The notes under the pieces were generated by a model that was not told where the DNA came from, did not search any database, and saw nothing but the letters and a program-made list of their open reading frames with translations. A stretch of 6,470 bases of DNA, taken from the NCBI GenBank assembly GCA_001751085.1, contig MAXP01000207.1, positions 1 to 6,470 on the forward strand, given 5' to 3'. Every line of letters begins with the position of its first letter. Position 1 is the stretch's first letter. Source of the DNA: Desulfobacterales bacterium C00003060. GTDB taxonomy: Bacteria; Desulfobacterota; Desulfobacteria; Desulfobacterales; C00003060. The translations under genes were made by a program, and so were the position numbers. Below, one piece after another: positions 1 through 6,096 of this stretch.

Positions 1-1136
1 CCTACGGCACGCATCTGTGTACCCAGCTTATCTTCAGAGCCTTCAAACTTTTCAAAGGCCCAGCGGGCAAACTTCACTACTACATAGTCACCCCAGGGCG
101 TATATTTGTCCAGGGTCCCCTCTCGCCAGTAAGGAATTTCGTCCAGCGTCAAGCCCCCTGCCAGCATGGCGGAAATAAGCGCGATGGGGAAACCCGTGGC
201 CTTGGAAGCCAGGGCCGAGGAACGGGAGGTCCTGGGGTTGATTTCGATCACCACCACGCGGCCGGTCTTTGGGTCATGGGCAAACTGGATGTTGGTGCCG
301 CCTATGACCTTTATGGCCTCAACAATGTCGTACGACAATTTCTGAAGCCGTTTTTGCAGTTCCGAGTCTATGGTGAGCATGGGGGCCGTGCAATAGGAGT
401 CGCCCGTGTGCACGCCCATGGCGTCCACATTCTCGATAAAACAGACAGTGATCATCTGGTTCTTGGCGTCGCGCACGACTTCCAGTTCCAATTCCTCCCA
501 TCCCAGGACCGACTCCTCCACCAGCACCTGGCCCACCATGCTCGCCGAGATACCGCGGCTGGCAATGGTTCGCAGCTCTTCCACATTGTAAACCAGTCCG
601 CCGCCCGTTCCTCCCATGGTATAGGCAGGCCGGATTACCACCGGGTAGTCGAGTTCAGCGGCAATTTTCTCGGCTTCTTCTACACTGAAGGCCGGTTTGC
701 TCCTGGGCATCTCTATGCCGAGGCTGTCCATGGTCTCCTTGAATGCGATCCGGTCCTCGCCGCGCTTGATGGCATCGACCTCAACGCCGATTATCTTAAC
801 ATCGTACTTATCCAGCACGCCCGTTCGGGCCAGTTCTGAGGAAAGGTTCAGGCCGGTCTGGCCGCCAAGGTTTGGAAGCAGGGCGTCCGGCCTTTCCTTT
901 TCTATGATTTCCGTCATGGCCTGGATGTTCAAAGGTTCAATATAGGTCGCGTCTGCCATGTCCGGGTCGGTCATGATGGTCGCGGGGTTGGAATTGACAA
1001 GCACTATCTCATAACCGAGTTGGCGCAGGGCCTTGCACGCCTGGGTGCCGGAATAGTCGAACTCGCAAGCCTGGCCTATGACAATAGGCCCGGAACTGAT
1101 AATCATGATTTTCTTGATGTCATCACGTCTTGGCAT
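1..1136 (-). CDS. carB: Carbamoyl-phosphate synthase large subunit, N-terminal part (partial, runs off left edge)
   Basis: CarB makes carbamoyl phosphate from bicarbonate, ammonia and two ATP in the cytoplasm, for pyrimidine and arginine synthesis; the ammonia normally comes from the CarA glutaminase. Hand translation gives 378 residues of a family of about 1,070, covering the pre-ATP-grasp domain and most of the first (carboxyphosphate) ATP-grasp domain. Visible motifs are GPIVIGQACEFDYSG (16-30), NSNPATIMTDP (48-58), GEDR (126-129), VIRP (167-170), TMGGTGGG (173-180), GWEELELE (212-219), and IEINPRTSRSSALASKATG (297-315) with the metal ligands E298 and N300. The residues equivalent to E. 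coli R129 and R169 are present. The ATG at 1136 gives the usual start with a good RBS. It begins 10 bases after hisF. Oddities are ISSGP (13-17) where most CarB have a glycine at position 14, and GDSYCTAPM (245-253) where GDSI-VAP is usual. The 3' end and carA are not in the window. Confidence 0.96.
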   Translation of the reverse strand, partial: MPRRDDIKKIMIISSGPIVIGQACEFDYSGTQACKALRQLGYEIVLVNSNPATIMTDPDMADATYIEPLNIQAMTEIIEKERPDALLPNLGGQTGLNLSSELARTGVLDKYDVKIIGVEVDAIKRGEDRIAFKETMDSLGIEMPRSKPAFSVEEAEKIAAELDYPVVIRPAYTMGGTGGGLVYNVEELRTIASRGISASMVGQVLVEESVLGWEELELEVVRDAKNQMITVCFIENVDAMGVHTGDSYCTAPMLTIDSELQKRLQKLSYDIVEAIKVIGGTNIQFAHDPKTGRVVVIEINPRTSRSSALASKATGFPIALISAMLAGGLTLDEIPYWREGTLDKYTPWGDYVVVKFARWAFEKFEGSEDKLGTQMRAV

Positions 1137-1143
1137 GGAATTA

Positions 1144-1149
1144 TCCTTA
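1144..1149 (-). promoter_or_regulatory. carB ribosome binding site overlapping the hisF stop codon
   Basis: The minus strand reads TAAGGA, seven bases before the carB ATG. Its first three bases (1147-1149) are the hisF stop codon TAA, so termination on hisF and initiation on carB occur on the same few bases. This is a typical arrangement for translational coupling, which is inferred here rather than shown. Confidence 0.7.
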
Positions 1150-1917
1150 TGCAGTCAAGTTGACCCGTAGACCCTTTTTTCGCAAGTACTCCTTAACCTC
1201 CCCGATGCTAAAGGTGCGATAGTGAAAAACCGAGGCAGCCAACAAGATCTGAGCGCCTCCCTGGACAACGGCTTCATGAAAGTGCTCCAGTGTGCCTGCC
1301 CCACCTGAAGCAACCACCGGCAGGTCAACAGCATCTGAAATCGCTTTTGTGAATTCCAAATCATAGCCAGCTTGGGTCCCGTCACCGTCCATGCTTGTCG
1401 GCAGGATGGTTCCAGCACCCAACTCCTCGCATTGCTTGGCCCAGGCCACAGCATCCTTGCCCACCGGTTTGGTGCCACCTGAGACAACCAACTCAAATCC
1501 GGATGGCATCCCCTTGTTCCGTCTGGCATCAACGGCTACGGTGACCTTCTCCGAGCCAAATTCCTTTGCTGCTCCTGCGACCAGATCAGGATTCTTCACA
1601 GCAGCGCTATTCATCGAAACATTGTCAGCGCCGGCTTCCAAAACCAATTCAATGTCTTGCAGACTCCCTATGCCGCCACCCACTGTCAATGGGATCTCTA
1701 TGACTGACGAGACATTCTTGACCCATTCCAACCTGGTCTTTCGGTTTTCCAGGGTTGCTGCGATATCCAGCATGGCCAACTCGTCGGCCCCTTCCTTTTG
1801 ATACAAAGCTGCGTTTTCTACAGGATCACCCGCGTCCTTCAGATCCACAAAATGAATTCCCTTTACAACCCTGCCTTCTCTCATATCCAGGCAGGGCATG
1901 ATTCTGATTATCTCCAT
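1147..1917 (-). CDS. hisF: HisF-type imidazole glycerol phosphate synthase cyclase subunit (divergent ammonia gate)
   Basis: A 256-residue (beta/alpha)8 protein of the HisF family, about the normal length. HisF uses ammonia passed from HisH to turn PRFAR into imidazole glycerol phosphate and AICAR, linking histidine and purine synthesis. Both catalytic aspartates are present: D11 in PCLDM and D130 in AVDARR. The phosphate-binding stretches VGGGI (79-83), NSAAVKNP (103-110), SMDGDGT (175-181) and ASGGAGTLEHF are intact. The alignment to Thermotoga HisF is ungapped to residue 130, so gate positions can be read: R5 and E46 are kept, K99 is N99, and E167 is T170. Usual TSMDRDGT is TSMDGDGT, and the leucine before TSMD is proline. 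The ATG at 1917 is chosen over one 33 bases upstream because it has a strong RBS and matches the family start. No other his gene is nearby. It could be the working HisF or a paralogue with another role. Confidence 0.85.
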   Translation of the reverse strand: MEIIRIMPCLDMREGRVVKGIHFVDLKDAGDPVENAALYQKEGADELAMLDIAATLENRKTRLEWVKNVSSVIEIPLTVGGGIGSLQDIELVLEAGADNVSMNSAAVKNPDLVAGAAKEFGSEKVTVAVDARRNKGMPSGFELVVSGGTKPVGKDAVAWAKQCEELGAGTILPTSMDGDGTQAGYDLEFTKAISDAVDLPVVASGGAGTLEHFHEAVVQGGAQILLAASVFHYRTFSIGEVKEYLRKKGLRVNLTA

Positions 1918-1922
1918 CCTAA

Positions 1923-1928
1923 CTCCTT
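1923..1928 (-). promoter_or_regulatory. hisF ribosome binding site that decides the start
   Basis: The minus strand reads AAGGAG five bases before the ATG at 1917. This supports the start giving MEIIRIMPCLD and argues against the in-frame ATG at 1950, which would lie upstream of this site and add 11 residues not found in the family. Confidence 0.75.
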
Positions 1929-2014
1929 TCTTAATGTATCCCTTCCACAATACAGCTAAAACTACTATGCGTTCTATCGATTTGCTGGCGGTTAGAGTAA
2001 GAATAAAGATCGCT

Positions 2015-2800
2015 CTACAGCCTTATATGTTCCAATGTGACGGTTGTCTTAAGTATGGTTTTGGCTATTCTTTGAAACTGTTCGGTTACATCTGACACGT
2101 AGAATTGGCGGGTCCCGGTTTTTCCAAGCCTGCTGTCAACATGGGGATTGCGGCGGAGAAAGTCCGTGACCGAATCGGATAGCGCCTCTGAGGAGTCAAT
2201 AACCTTCACGCGTTTGCCAATTTTTGCCTGTATGATTTTTTTTAGAAGGGGATAATGGGTACAGCCCAGGATAAGAATATCAATCTGTTTGAGTTTGAGG
2301 GGATGAAGATACTTCTTGACAATTTTTCTTGTTTCTCCCTTTTCAAGCCAACCCTCCTCCACCAGGGGCACCAGGAGCGGACAGGGCTGACCATAAACCT
2401 TCATATCCGGACGTACAGCCTTGATCTTATCTTCATAGACCCCGCTGTTTACAGTCGCCCTGGTTCCGATGATTCCAACACACGTCCTTTTGGAGTCTGA
2501 GACCGCCATCTTGACGGCAGGTGATATGACCTCGAGGATCGGTACATCAAGCCGTTCTTTCAGTGTGACTGTGGCAACACTGGAGGCGGTATTACATGCA
2601 ACCACCAGCATCTGAGCCCCTTTCTGGAGCAGCATCTCTGCGTCCTCGATAGCGTATTGGATAACGGTCTCAGGGCTTTTTGTACCGTAAGGGGTGCGTG
2701 CCGTATCTCCGAAATAGAGGATATCGTAGTCGGGCAGATGATGCTTAAGCGCCCTGACGACTGTAAGACCGCCAATACCGGAATCAAATACACCAATCAA
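2015..2800 (-). CDS. murI: Glutamate racemase
   Basis: MurI interconverts L- and D-glutamate without a cofactor, supplying D-glutamate for the peptidoglycan precursor (MurD step) in the cytoplasm. The 261-residue protein is the usual size. It has the N-terminal VFDSGIGGLT (4-13) with acid/base-assisting D6 and S7, YFGDTARTPYG (29-39), the first catalytic cysteine C69 in VACNTASS, and the second, C180, in LGCTHYPLL with H182 beside it; E148 lies in LVEEGWL. The start is TTG at 2800. The only upstream in-frame stretch is a few codons to a TGA with no start codon, and a GGAG lies seven bases before the TTG. It follows the YkgJ gene by 30 bases and is separated from hisF by 97 bases, in which I see no convincing terminator or promoter. 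Family assignment is secure. Confidence 0.96.
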   Translation of the reverse strand: MIGVFDSGIGGLTVVRALKHHLPDYDILYFGDTARTPYGTKSPETVIQYAIEDAEMLLQKGAQMLVVACNTASSVATVTLKERLDVPILEVISPAVKMAVSDSKRTCVGIIGTRATVNSGVYEDKIKAVRPDMKVYGQPCPLLVPLVEEGWLEKGETRKIVKKYLHPLKLKQIDILILGCTHYPLLKKIIQAKIGKRVKVIDSSEALSDSVTDFLRRNPHVDSRLGKTGTRQFYVSDVTEQFQRIAKTILKTTVTLEHIRL

Positions 2801-2807
2801 GAAGGGG

Positions 2808-2811
2808 CTCC
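2808..2811 (-). promoter_or_regulatory. murI ribosome binding site supporting a TTG start
   Basis: The minus strand reads GGAG (within TCTGGAG) with a seven-base spacer to the TTG at 2800. No ATG or GTG lies between this site and the conserved VFDSGIGG segment, so TTG is the best start. Confidence 0.65.
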
Positions 2812-2830
2812 AGAGTTCGTTAAGTGAATT

Positions 2831-3232
2831 TCAATACTTCTGATCATATTCCGCGAGGACTCCTTTAACGCACTCGGCGAGATCATCCATATTGCCATTG
2901 TCACGTATCCCTGGGCACATCGACTTTATAATAGCCCAGTTTGACGGATCCACCAGGATACTTTCAATAAAAGGCCAGATCCTGCACATGCGAGGTTTGA
3001 CTTCGTGGATGACACAAAGTTTGTTCCAAAAGATGCAACAACCTGATTCCACAGCTTTGATCAGGGGCCTTCCCCCTGACCAATCACAATAATCACGAAG
3101 GAAACGCTCAGGATCTATGCCCAGATGGCGGGAGATGCGCTCGATTTCATTATCATCTACGAAAGCGCCTCCATACCCCTTGCAGCATTCTCCACATTTC
3201 TGGCATTCAAAGAAATCAGAAGGCTTCGCCAT
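2831..3232 (-). CDS. YkgJ-family cysteine cluster protein (putative Zn/Fe-S binding)
   Basis: A 133-residue soluble protein of the YkgJ/CxxCxxCC family, whose members are annotated as putative zinc- or iron-chelating proteins; the biochemical role is unknown. The N-terminal cluster CQKCGECC spans residues 10-17, and further cysteines occur in SGCCIFW, KLCVIHEVKPRMCRIWPF and KSMCPG, the family's spaced pattern. There is no signal peptide or membrane segment. The ATG at 3232 is preferred: it follows the recR stop after one base (TGA-A-ATG), an arrangement typical of coupled translation. An in-frame ATG at 3280 would add 16 residues and overlap recR by 47 bases, with no visible RBS. Its position between recR and murI suggests co-transcription, but the neighbours do not reveal a function. 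The family call is firm; the start is less certain. Confidence 0.88.
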   Translation of the reverse strand: MAKPSDFFECQKCGECCKGYGGAFVDDNEIERISRHLGIDPERFLRDYCDWSGGRPLIKAVESGCCIFWNKLCVIHEVKPRMCRIWPFIESILVDPSNWAIIKSMCPGIRDNGNMDDLAECVKGVLAEYDQKY

Positions 3233-3233
3233 T

Positions 3234-3833
3234 TCAGAGGTTTTCCCTTCTTTCCATAGCACGTCTAAGCGTGACTTCATCGAGGTATTTCAAGTCGCCC
3301 CCCACGGGGACACCCGTAGCTATTCGTGTTATCCGCACAGGATATCTCTTCAGGACTTGAGCCAGATATGATGCCGTGGCCTCTCCTTCCACATTGGTAT
3401 TTGTGGCAAGGGCAACCTCTTTGACCTCACCCTCCGTAACGCGCTCAACGAGTTCCTTGATCCTCAAGTCATCCGGCCCAATACCATTCATCGGGGAAAG
3501 TGCGCCGTGGAGTACATGGTACACGCCCTTAAATGCACCTGACTTCTCAAGGGCGGCCAAATCGCTGGGCTGTTCAACCACACACACGATGGTACGGTCC
3601 CGATTGCTGTTGAGACAGATACTGCAAGAGCCTGTCTCAGAAAGACCAAAACATATTGAGCAAAACCTTATTTTGTCTTTAACCTCAAGTATGCTTTCAC
3701 ATAGGGCTCTTGCATTTTTGTCTGATGACCGAAGGATGTGCAGGGCCAGACGCGTTGCGGTCTTCTCACCAATGCCGGGAAGCTTAGACAGGTGCTTGAT
3801 AAGGCGGACAAGTGATGATGGATAAAACTCCAT
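3234..3833 (-). CDS. recR: Recombination mediator RecR
   Basis: RecR works with RecO (and RecF) to load RecA at SSB-coated single-strand gaps during replication-fork and gap repair; it forms a ring-like tetramer clamp on DNA. The 199 residues match the usual length and domain order. A helix-hairpin-helix lies at about 16-30 (LPGIGEKTATRLA). The zinc finger has C58, C61, C70 and C73. The Toprim domain runs from about 81 to 175, with E87 in VVEQPSD and the NTNVEGEAT segment. The C-terminal segment contains GVPVGGDLKYLDEVTL. The ATG at 3833 is two bases after the ebfC stop, and only a weak, distant AGGG precedes it, so translation probably depends on coupling. ebfC-recR adjacency downstream of dnaX is a widely conserved arrangement. 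Confidence 0.97.
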   Translation of the reverse strand: MEFYPSSLVRLIKHLSKLPGIGEKTATRLALHILRSSDKNARALCESILEVKDKIRFCSICFGLSETGSCSICLNSNRDRTIVCVVEQPSDLAALEKSGAFKGVYHVLHGALSPMNGIGPDDLRIKELVERVTEGEVKEVALATNTNVEGEATASYLAQVLKRYPVRITRIATGVPVGGDLKYLDEVTLRRAMERRENL

Positions 3834-3835
3834 CG

Positions 3836-4150
3836 TTATGTTAGCCCTGGAATGTTTATCCCGCCCGTGATTTTTTTCATCTCTTCCGAGACCATCTCTT
3901 GAGCTTTTTTGAGCCCATCATTGACTGCAGCCACAATCAAGTCCTCAAGCATCTGAATATCATTCGGATCCACTACTTCAGGGTCGATTTTGATGGACAA
4001 CAATTCCTGTTTCCCAGTGGCAACAGCCTTCACCATGCCGCCACCGACAGATGTCTCCACTGTCCTGTCGGCCAACTCCTCCTGTAGTTTAAACATCTTG
4101 GACTGCAGCTTTTGCGCCTGCTTTAACATGCCACTCATGCCTTTTACCAT
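3836..4150 (-). CDS. ebfC: YbaB/EbfC-family nucleoid-associated DNA-binding protein
   Basis: A 104-residue member of the YbaB/EbfC family, small dimeric proteins shaped like tweezers that bind DNA and associate with the nucleoid. The sequence shows an N-terminal helix rich in K, Q and E (MLKQAQKLQSKMFKLQEEL, residues 8-26), then the TVETSVGGGMVKAVATGKQELLSIKID strand region and the conserved EDLIVAAVNDGLKKA helix (69-83). A C-terminal MKKITGG segment completes the family pattern. The ATG at 4150 has GGAGG six bases upstream; internal ATGs four and seven codons later are less well placed. It lies 51 bases after dnaX and two bases before recR, the standard context for this gene. Confidence 0.95.
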   Translation of the reverse strand: MVKGMSGMLKQAQKLQSKMFKLQEELADRTVETSVGGGMVKAVATGKQELLSIKIDPEVVDPNDIQMLEDLIVAAVNDGLKKAQEMVSEEMKKITGGINIPGLT

Positions 4151-4156
4151 CTCTTA

Positions 4157-4161
4157 CCTCC
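4157..4161 (-). promoter_or_regulatory. ebfC ribosome binding site
   Basis: The minus strand reads GGAGG with a six-base spacer to the ATG at 4150. It selects this ATG over the in-frame ATGs at 4138 and 4129. Confidence 0.7.
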
Positions 4162-4201
4162 GTACTTGTGGTATTTCTGATTGCGGTTTCTTGTTCGATT
4201 G

Positions 4202-5836
4202 TTAGAGGATCTTCACGTCTATCACCTTGCCTTGAAAGACCCCCAAGGCTTCCTTCACAAGAGAATGAGCCAGGGCTTCCTTTTTCAGGCACTTTGTCCT
4301 GTCGAGTTCCTTATGTTGAGGCTTTTGTGACGCGCCTTTTCCAGATTCAACTATCTTGATTTCCAGGTTGCGCTTAAAATACTGATGACAAACCTCCTGC
4401 AGTGTAGCCATACTCTTTTTGTCCTGGAGTCTGGCTGTGCAAAAGGAGTTCCCCGTCACTGTGATTTCTATGAAATCGCTGCCAATCTTGCTCAAAATGG
4501 CCTTTTCAAGGTTAGGAACAAGAGCTGGGTACTTTTCACTGAAGACGACAAGGAGTTCCTGCCATATCTGCGACAGGCTCATGGATGATGTTAACGGTTT
4601 TTCGGGCTCACGTGTATGCTCAGGGGCTGAGGGCGTCTTGGGTTGAAACCCTTGGCAGACTTCTTTTACCTCAGTAATGTGACTGTCTGTCTTGACCTCT
4701 TTGGCAAGGTGTTCCAGTTTTTTGATGATTTCATCAAAGGGTACAACGGGCGCCAACTGGCAGAGCTTGATAAAGAGCATCTCCATAGCCAACTTTGGCT
4801 GTGGAGAAAGCCTTATGCCCGTCTCTGCCTCAAACAGGGTGTTGAATACCTGGTTAAGGGATTCAAAAGAGATGCTTTCAACCTGCTGCTCCATTAATGT
4901 CAGTTCATGTGCCGGTACTTCGACCAGAGGGCCGGCGCCGTGGCCCATCTTGACGATGAGAAGATGCCTGAAGTGCTCCGCCATCTGCATTGAAAGCCGC
5001 TTCAGGTCGTGGCCACGGTTGTAGAGTTCGTCAAGCAAGGTAAGGGCTTTTACAGCATCACGGGCAAGCAGGGCGGACGAAAGACCAAAGATTACCTTTC
5101 GATCCACTGCACCCAGGATGTCGAGTACCTGATCATCAGTGGCAGCCTTTTCACAATAGGCCATGACCTGATCGAGGAGGCTGAGGGCATCACGCATGCT
5201 CCCGTCAGCTTCCCTGGCCAGAAGCATGAGGCTGTCCTTACTGATCTCAAAGGAGGTCCCCCGGCATATCTCTGCTAATTGTTTGAGTATATCTTCAAGA
5301 CCAATGCGCCTGAAGTCGTGCCACTGGCATCGCGACAGGATCGTAACGGGAATCCTGTTAGCCTCAGTCGTGGCAAAAATAAAAAGCACATGGGCTGGTG
5401 GCTCCTCCAGGGTCTTGAGCAGTGCGTTAAACGCGGGAGCCGTGAGCATGTGGACCTCGTCGATGATATAGATCTTGTACCTGCTGTGGCCAGGCATGTA
5501 CTTAATGTTTTCGCGAAGCTCTCGGATCTCATCAATGCCTCTATTGGAGGCGCCGTCGATTTCTAGTACATCAACTGCGATGCCCTTTGTGATTTCCTTG
5601 CAGGATGTGCAAGTATTGCATGGAACGGCGGCCGGACCCTTCTCACAATTCATTGCCTTGGCAAGAATACGGGCCACAGAGGTCTTGCCAATACCTCTGG
5701 GACCGGCAAAAAGCAAGGCATGGGCAACCCTGTCAGCTTGGATGGAGTTCTTGAGGGTCTGCGTTACATGCGCCTGGCCAACGACCTGTTCAAAGGTTTG
5801 GGGGCGATACTTTCGTGCCAATACCAGATAGGACAT
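4202..5836 (-). CDS. dnaX: DNA polymerase III subunit gamma/tau
   Basis: DnaX is the AAA+ motor of the clamp loader, which places the beta clamp on primed DNA; the long tau form also links polymerase cores at the fork. The 544-residue protein begins with the family signature MSYLVLARKYRPQTF. The Walker A motif is GPRGIGKTS (45-53). The zinc module has C64, C73, C76 and C79. Walker B is IIDEVHML (124-131), sensor 1 is in FATTEANRIP (154-163), the SRCQ motif is at 168-171, and sensor 2 is in DGSMRDALSLLDQ (211-223). Domain III ends near 365, followed by a charged, proline-containing linker (about 375-418). A C-terminal domain (about 420-544) ends in the SLVKEALGVFQGKVIDVKIL segment. No good RBS precedes the ATG at 5836: the nearest candidate, AGGT, is 14 bases away, and the leader is made of degenerate repeat sequence. 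Confidence 0.97.
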   Translation of the reverse strand: MSYLVLARKYRPQTFEQVVGQAHVTQTLKNSIQADRVAHALLFAGPRGIGKTSVARILAKAMNCEKGPAAVPCNTCTSCKEITKGIAVDVLEIDGASNRGIDEIRELRENIKYMPGHSRYKIYIIDEVHMLTAPAFNALLKTLEEPPAHVLFIFATTEANRIPVTILSRCQWHDFRRIGLEDILKQLAEICRGTSFEISKDSLMLLAREADGSMRDALSLLDQVMAYCEKAATDDQVLDILGAVDRKVIFGLSSALLARDAVKALTLLDELYNRGHDLKRLSMQMAEHFRHLLIVKMGHGAGPLVEVPAHELTLMEQQVESISFESLNQVFNTLFEAETGIRLSPQPKLAMEMLFIKLCQLAPVVPFDEIIKKLEHLAKEVKTDSHITEVKEVCQGFQPKTPSAPEHTREPEKPLTSSMSLSQIWQELLVVFSEKYPALVPNLEKAILSKIGSDFIEITVTGNSFCTARLQDKKSMATLQEVCHQYFKRNLEIKIVESGKGASQKPQHKELDRTKCLKKEALAHSLVKEALGVFQGKVIDVKIL

Positions 5837-5839
5837 GAT

Positions 5840-5866
5840 TTAATCGCTTGACCTGTTCGCCCGTAA
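5840..5866. repeat. Degenerate copy of the inter-tRNA repeat, beside the dnaX start
   Basis: This 27-base stretch of the dnaX leader resembles the inter-tRNA spacer at about 6108-6134. Both share TTAATCG, TTGACCTGTT and a CC-GT segment in the same order, with a few substitutions. It ends within four bases of the dnaX ATG and occupies the place where a ribosome binding site would be expected. Confidence 0.5.
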
Positions 5867-5886
5867 GCTTGTCGGTCGAAGAGCCA

Positions 5887-5910
5887 CGGGTTAACGGGTT
5901 ATAGGTTACT
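5887..5910. repeat. Three degenerate 8-bp repeats (CGGGTTAA type)
   Basis: Three consecutive octamers, CGGGTTAA, CGGGTTAT and AGGTTACT, repeat with an exact 8-base period. They are related to the CGGTTGAC/CGGTTAAC units between the two tRNAs and may be remnants of the same family. The remaining bases of the dnaX-tRNA spacer (5837-5964) contain no gene that I can see. Confidence 0.5.
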
Positions 5911-5917
5911 TGTGAAT

Positions 5918-5943
5918 TTGATGATTTCTTGCAAAGTCATCAA
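5918..5943. repeat. Inverted repeat downstream of tRNA-Ser(GGA)
   Basis: TTGATGA at 5918-5924 and TCATCAA at 5937-5943 form a perfect 7-bp stem around a 12-base loop. It lies 21 bases past the encoded CCA of the tRNA on the minus strand. No T-tract follows on either strand, so it does not look like a normal intrinsic terminator. A processing structure or chance are both possible. Confidence 0.35.
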
Positions 5944-5964
5944 GACTAAAACTACTAAATATTC

Positions 5965-6058
5965 TGGCGGAGAGAGAGGGATTCGAACCCTCGGTACCGC
6001 TTTTGGCAGTACACACGATTTCCAGTCGTGCTCCTTCAGCCAGCTCGGACATCTCTCC
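5965..6058 (-). tRNA. tRNA-Ser, anticodon GGA
   Basis: The minus strand folds as a class II tRNA of 94 bases including an encoded CCA. The acceptor GGAGAGA (6052-6058) pairs with TCTCTCC, followed by discriminator G and CCA (5965-5967). The anticodon stem CACGA/TCGTG holds the loop CTGGAAA, giving anticodon GGA (reads UCC and UCU). The variable arm is long, GTACTGC pairing with GCGGTAC around CAAAA, as expected for serine. The T arm is GAGGG-TTCGAAT-CCCTC. It lies 128 bases upstream of dnaX and 105 bases downstream of a second serine tRNA. Confidence 0.97.
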
Positions 6059-6096
6059 GCAATTCCACAATTTTAGCTCACTTCATGGTAAATAAT

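Noticed and set aside
276..839. 187-codon plus-strand open frame
   Set aside because: It lies wholly inside carB on the opposite strand; the carB frame carries clear conserved motifs, while this translation shows no recognisable domain.
1160..1172. GTTGACCCGT in the hisF 3' end matching the inter-tRNA repeat
   Set aside because: A 10-base match inside codons for the conserved C-terminal segment; there is no octamer period around it, so chance is the better explanation.
1391..1801. 136-codon plus-strand open frame
   Set aside because: It is antisense to hisF, which has intact family motifs. It has no good RBS and no recognisable product.
1918..1950. Upstream ATG extending hisF by 11 residues
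   Set aside because: The added residues are not family-like, and the strong AAGGAG lies between the two ATGs, pointing to the downstream one.
1918..2014. Terminator or promoter in the murI-hisF gap
   Set aside because: No stem with a T-tract was found, and candidate -10 boxes such as TACATT lack a -35 at proper spacing.
3376..3825. 149-codon plus-strand open frame
   Set aside because: It is antisense to recR. The serine/threonine/proline-rich translation is typical of a shadow frame.
5475..5831. 118-codon plus-strand open frame at the dnaX 5' end
   Set aside because: It is antisense to the AAA+ core of dnaX, with no independent evidence of coding.
5918..5943. Intrinsic terminator after tRNA-Ser(GGA)
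   Set aside because: The stem is AT-rich with a large loop and no following T-tract on either strand; it is recorded only as an inverted repeat.
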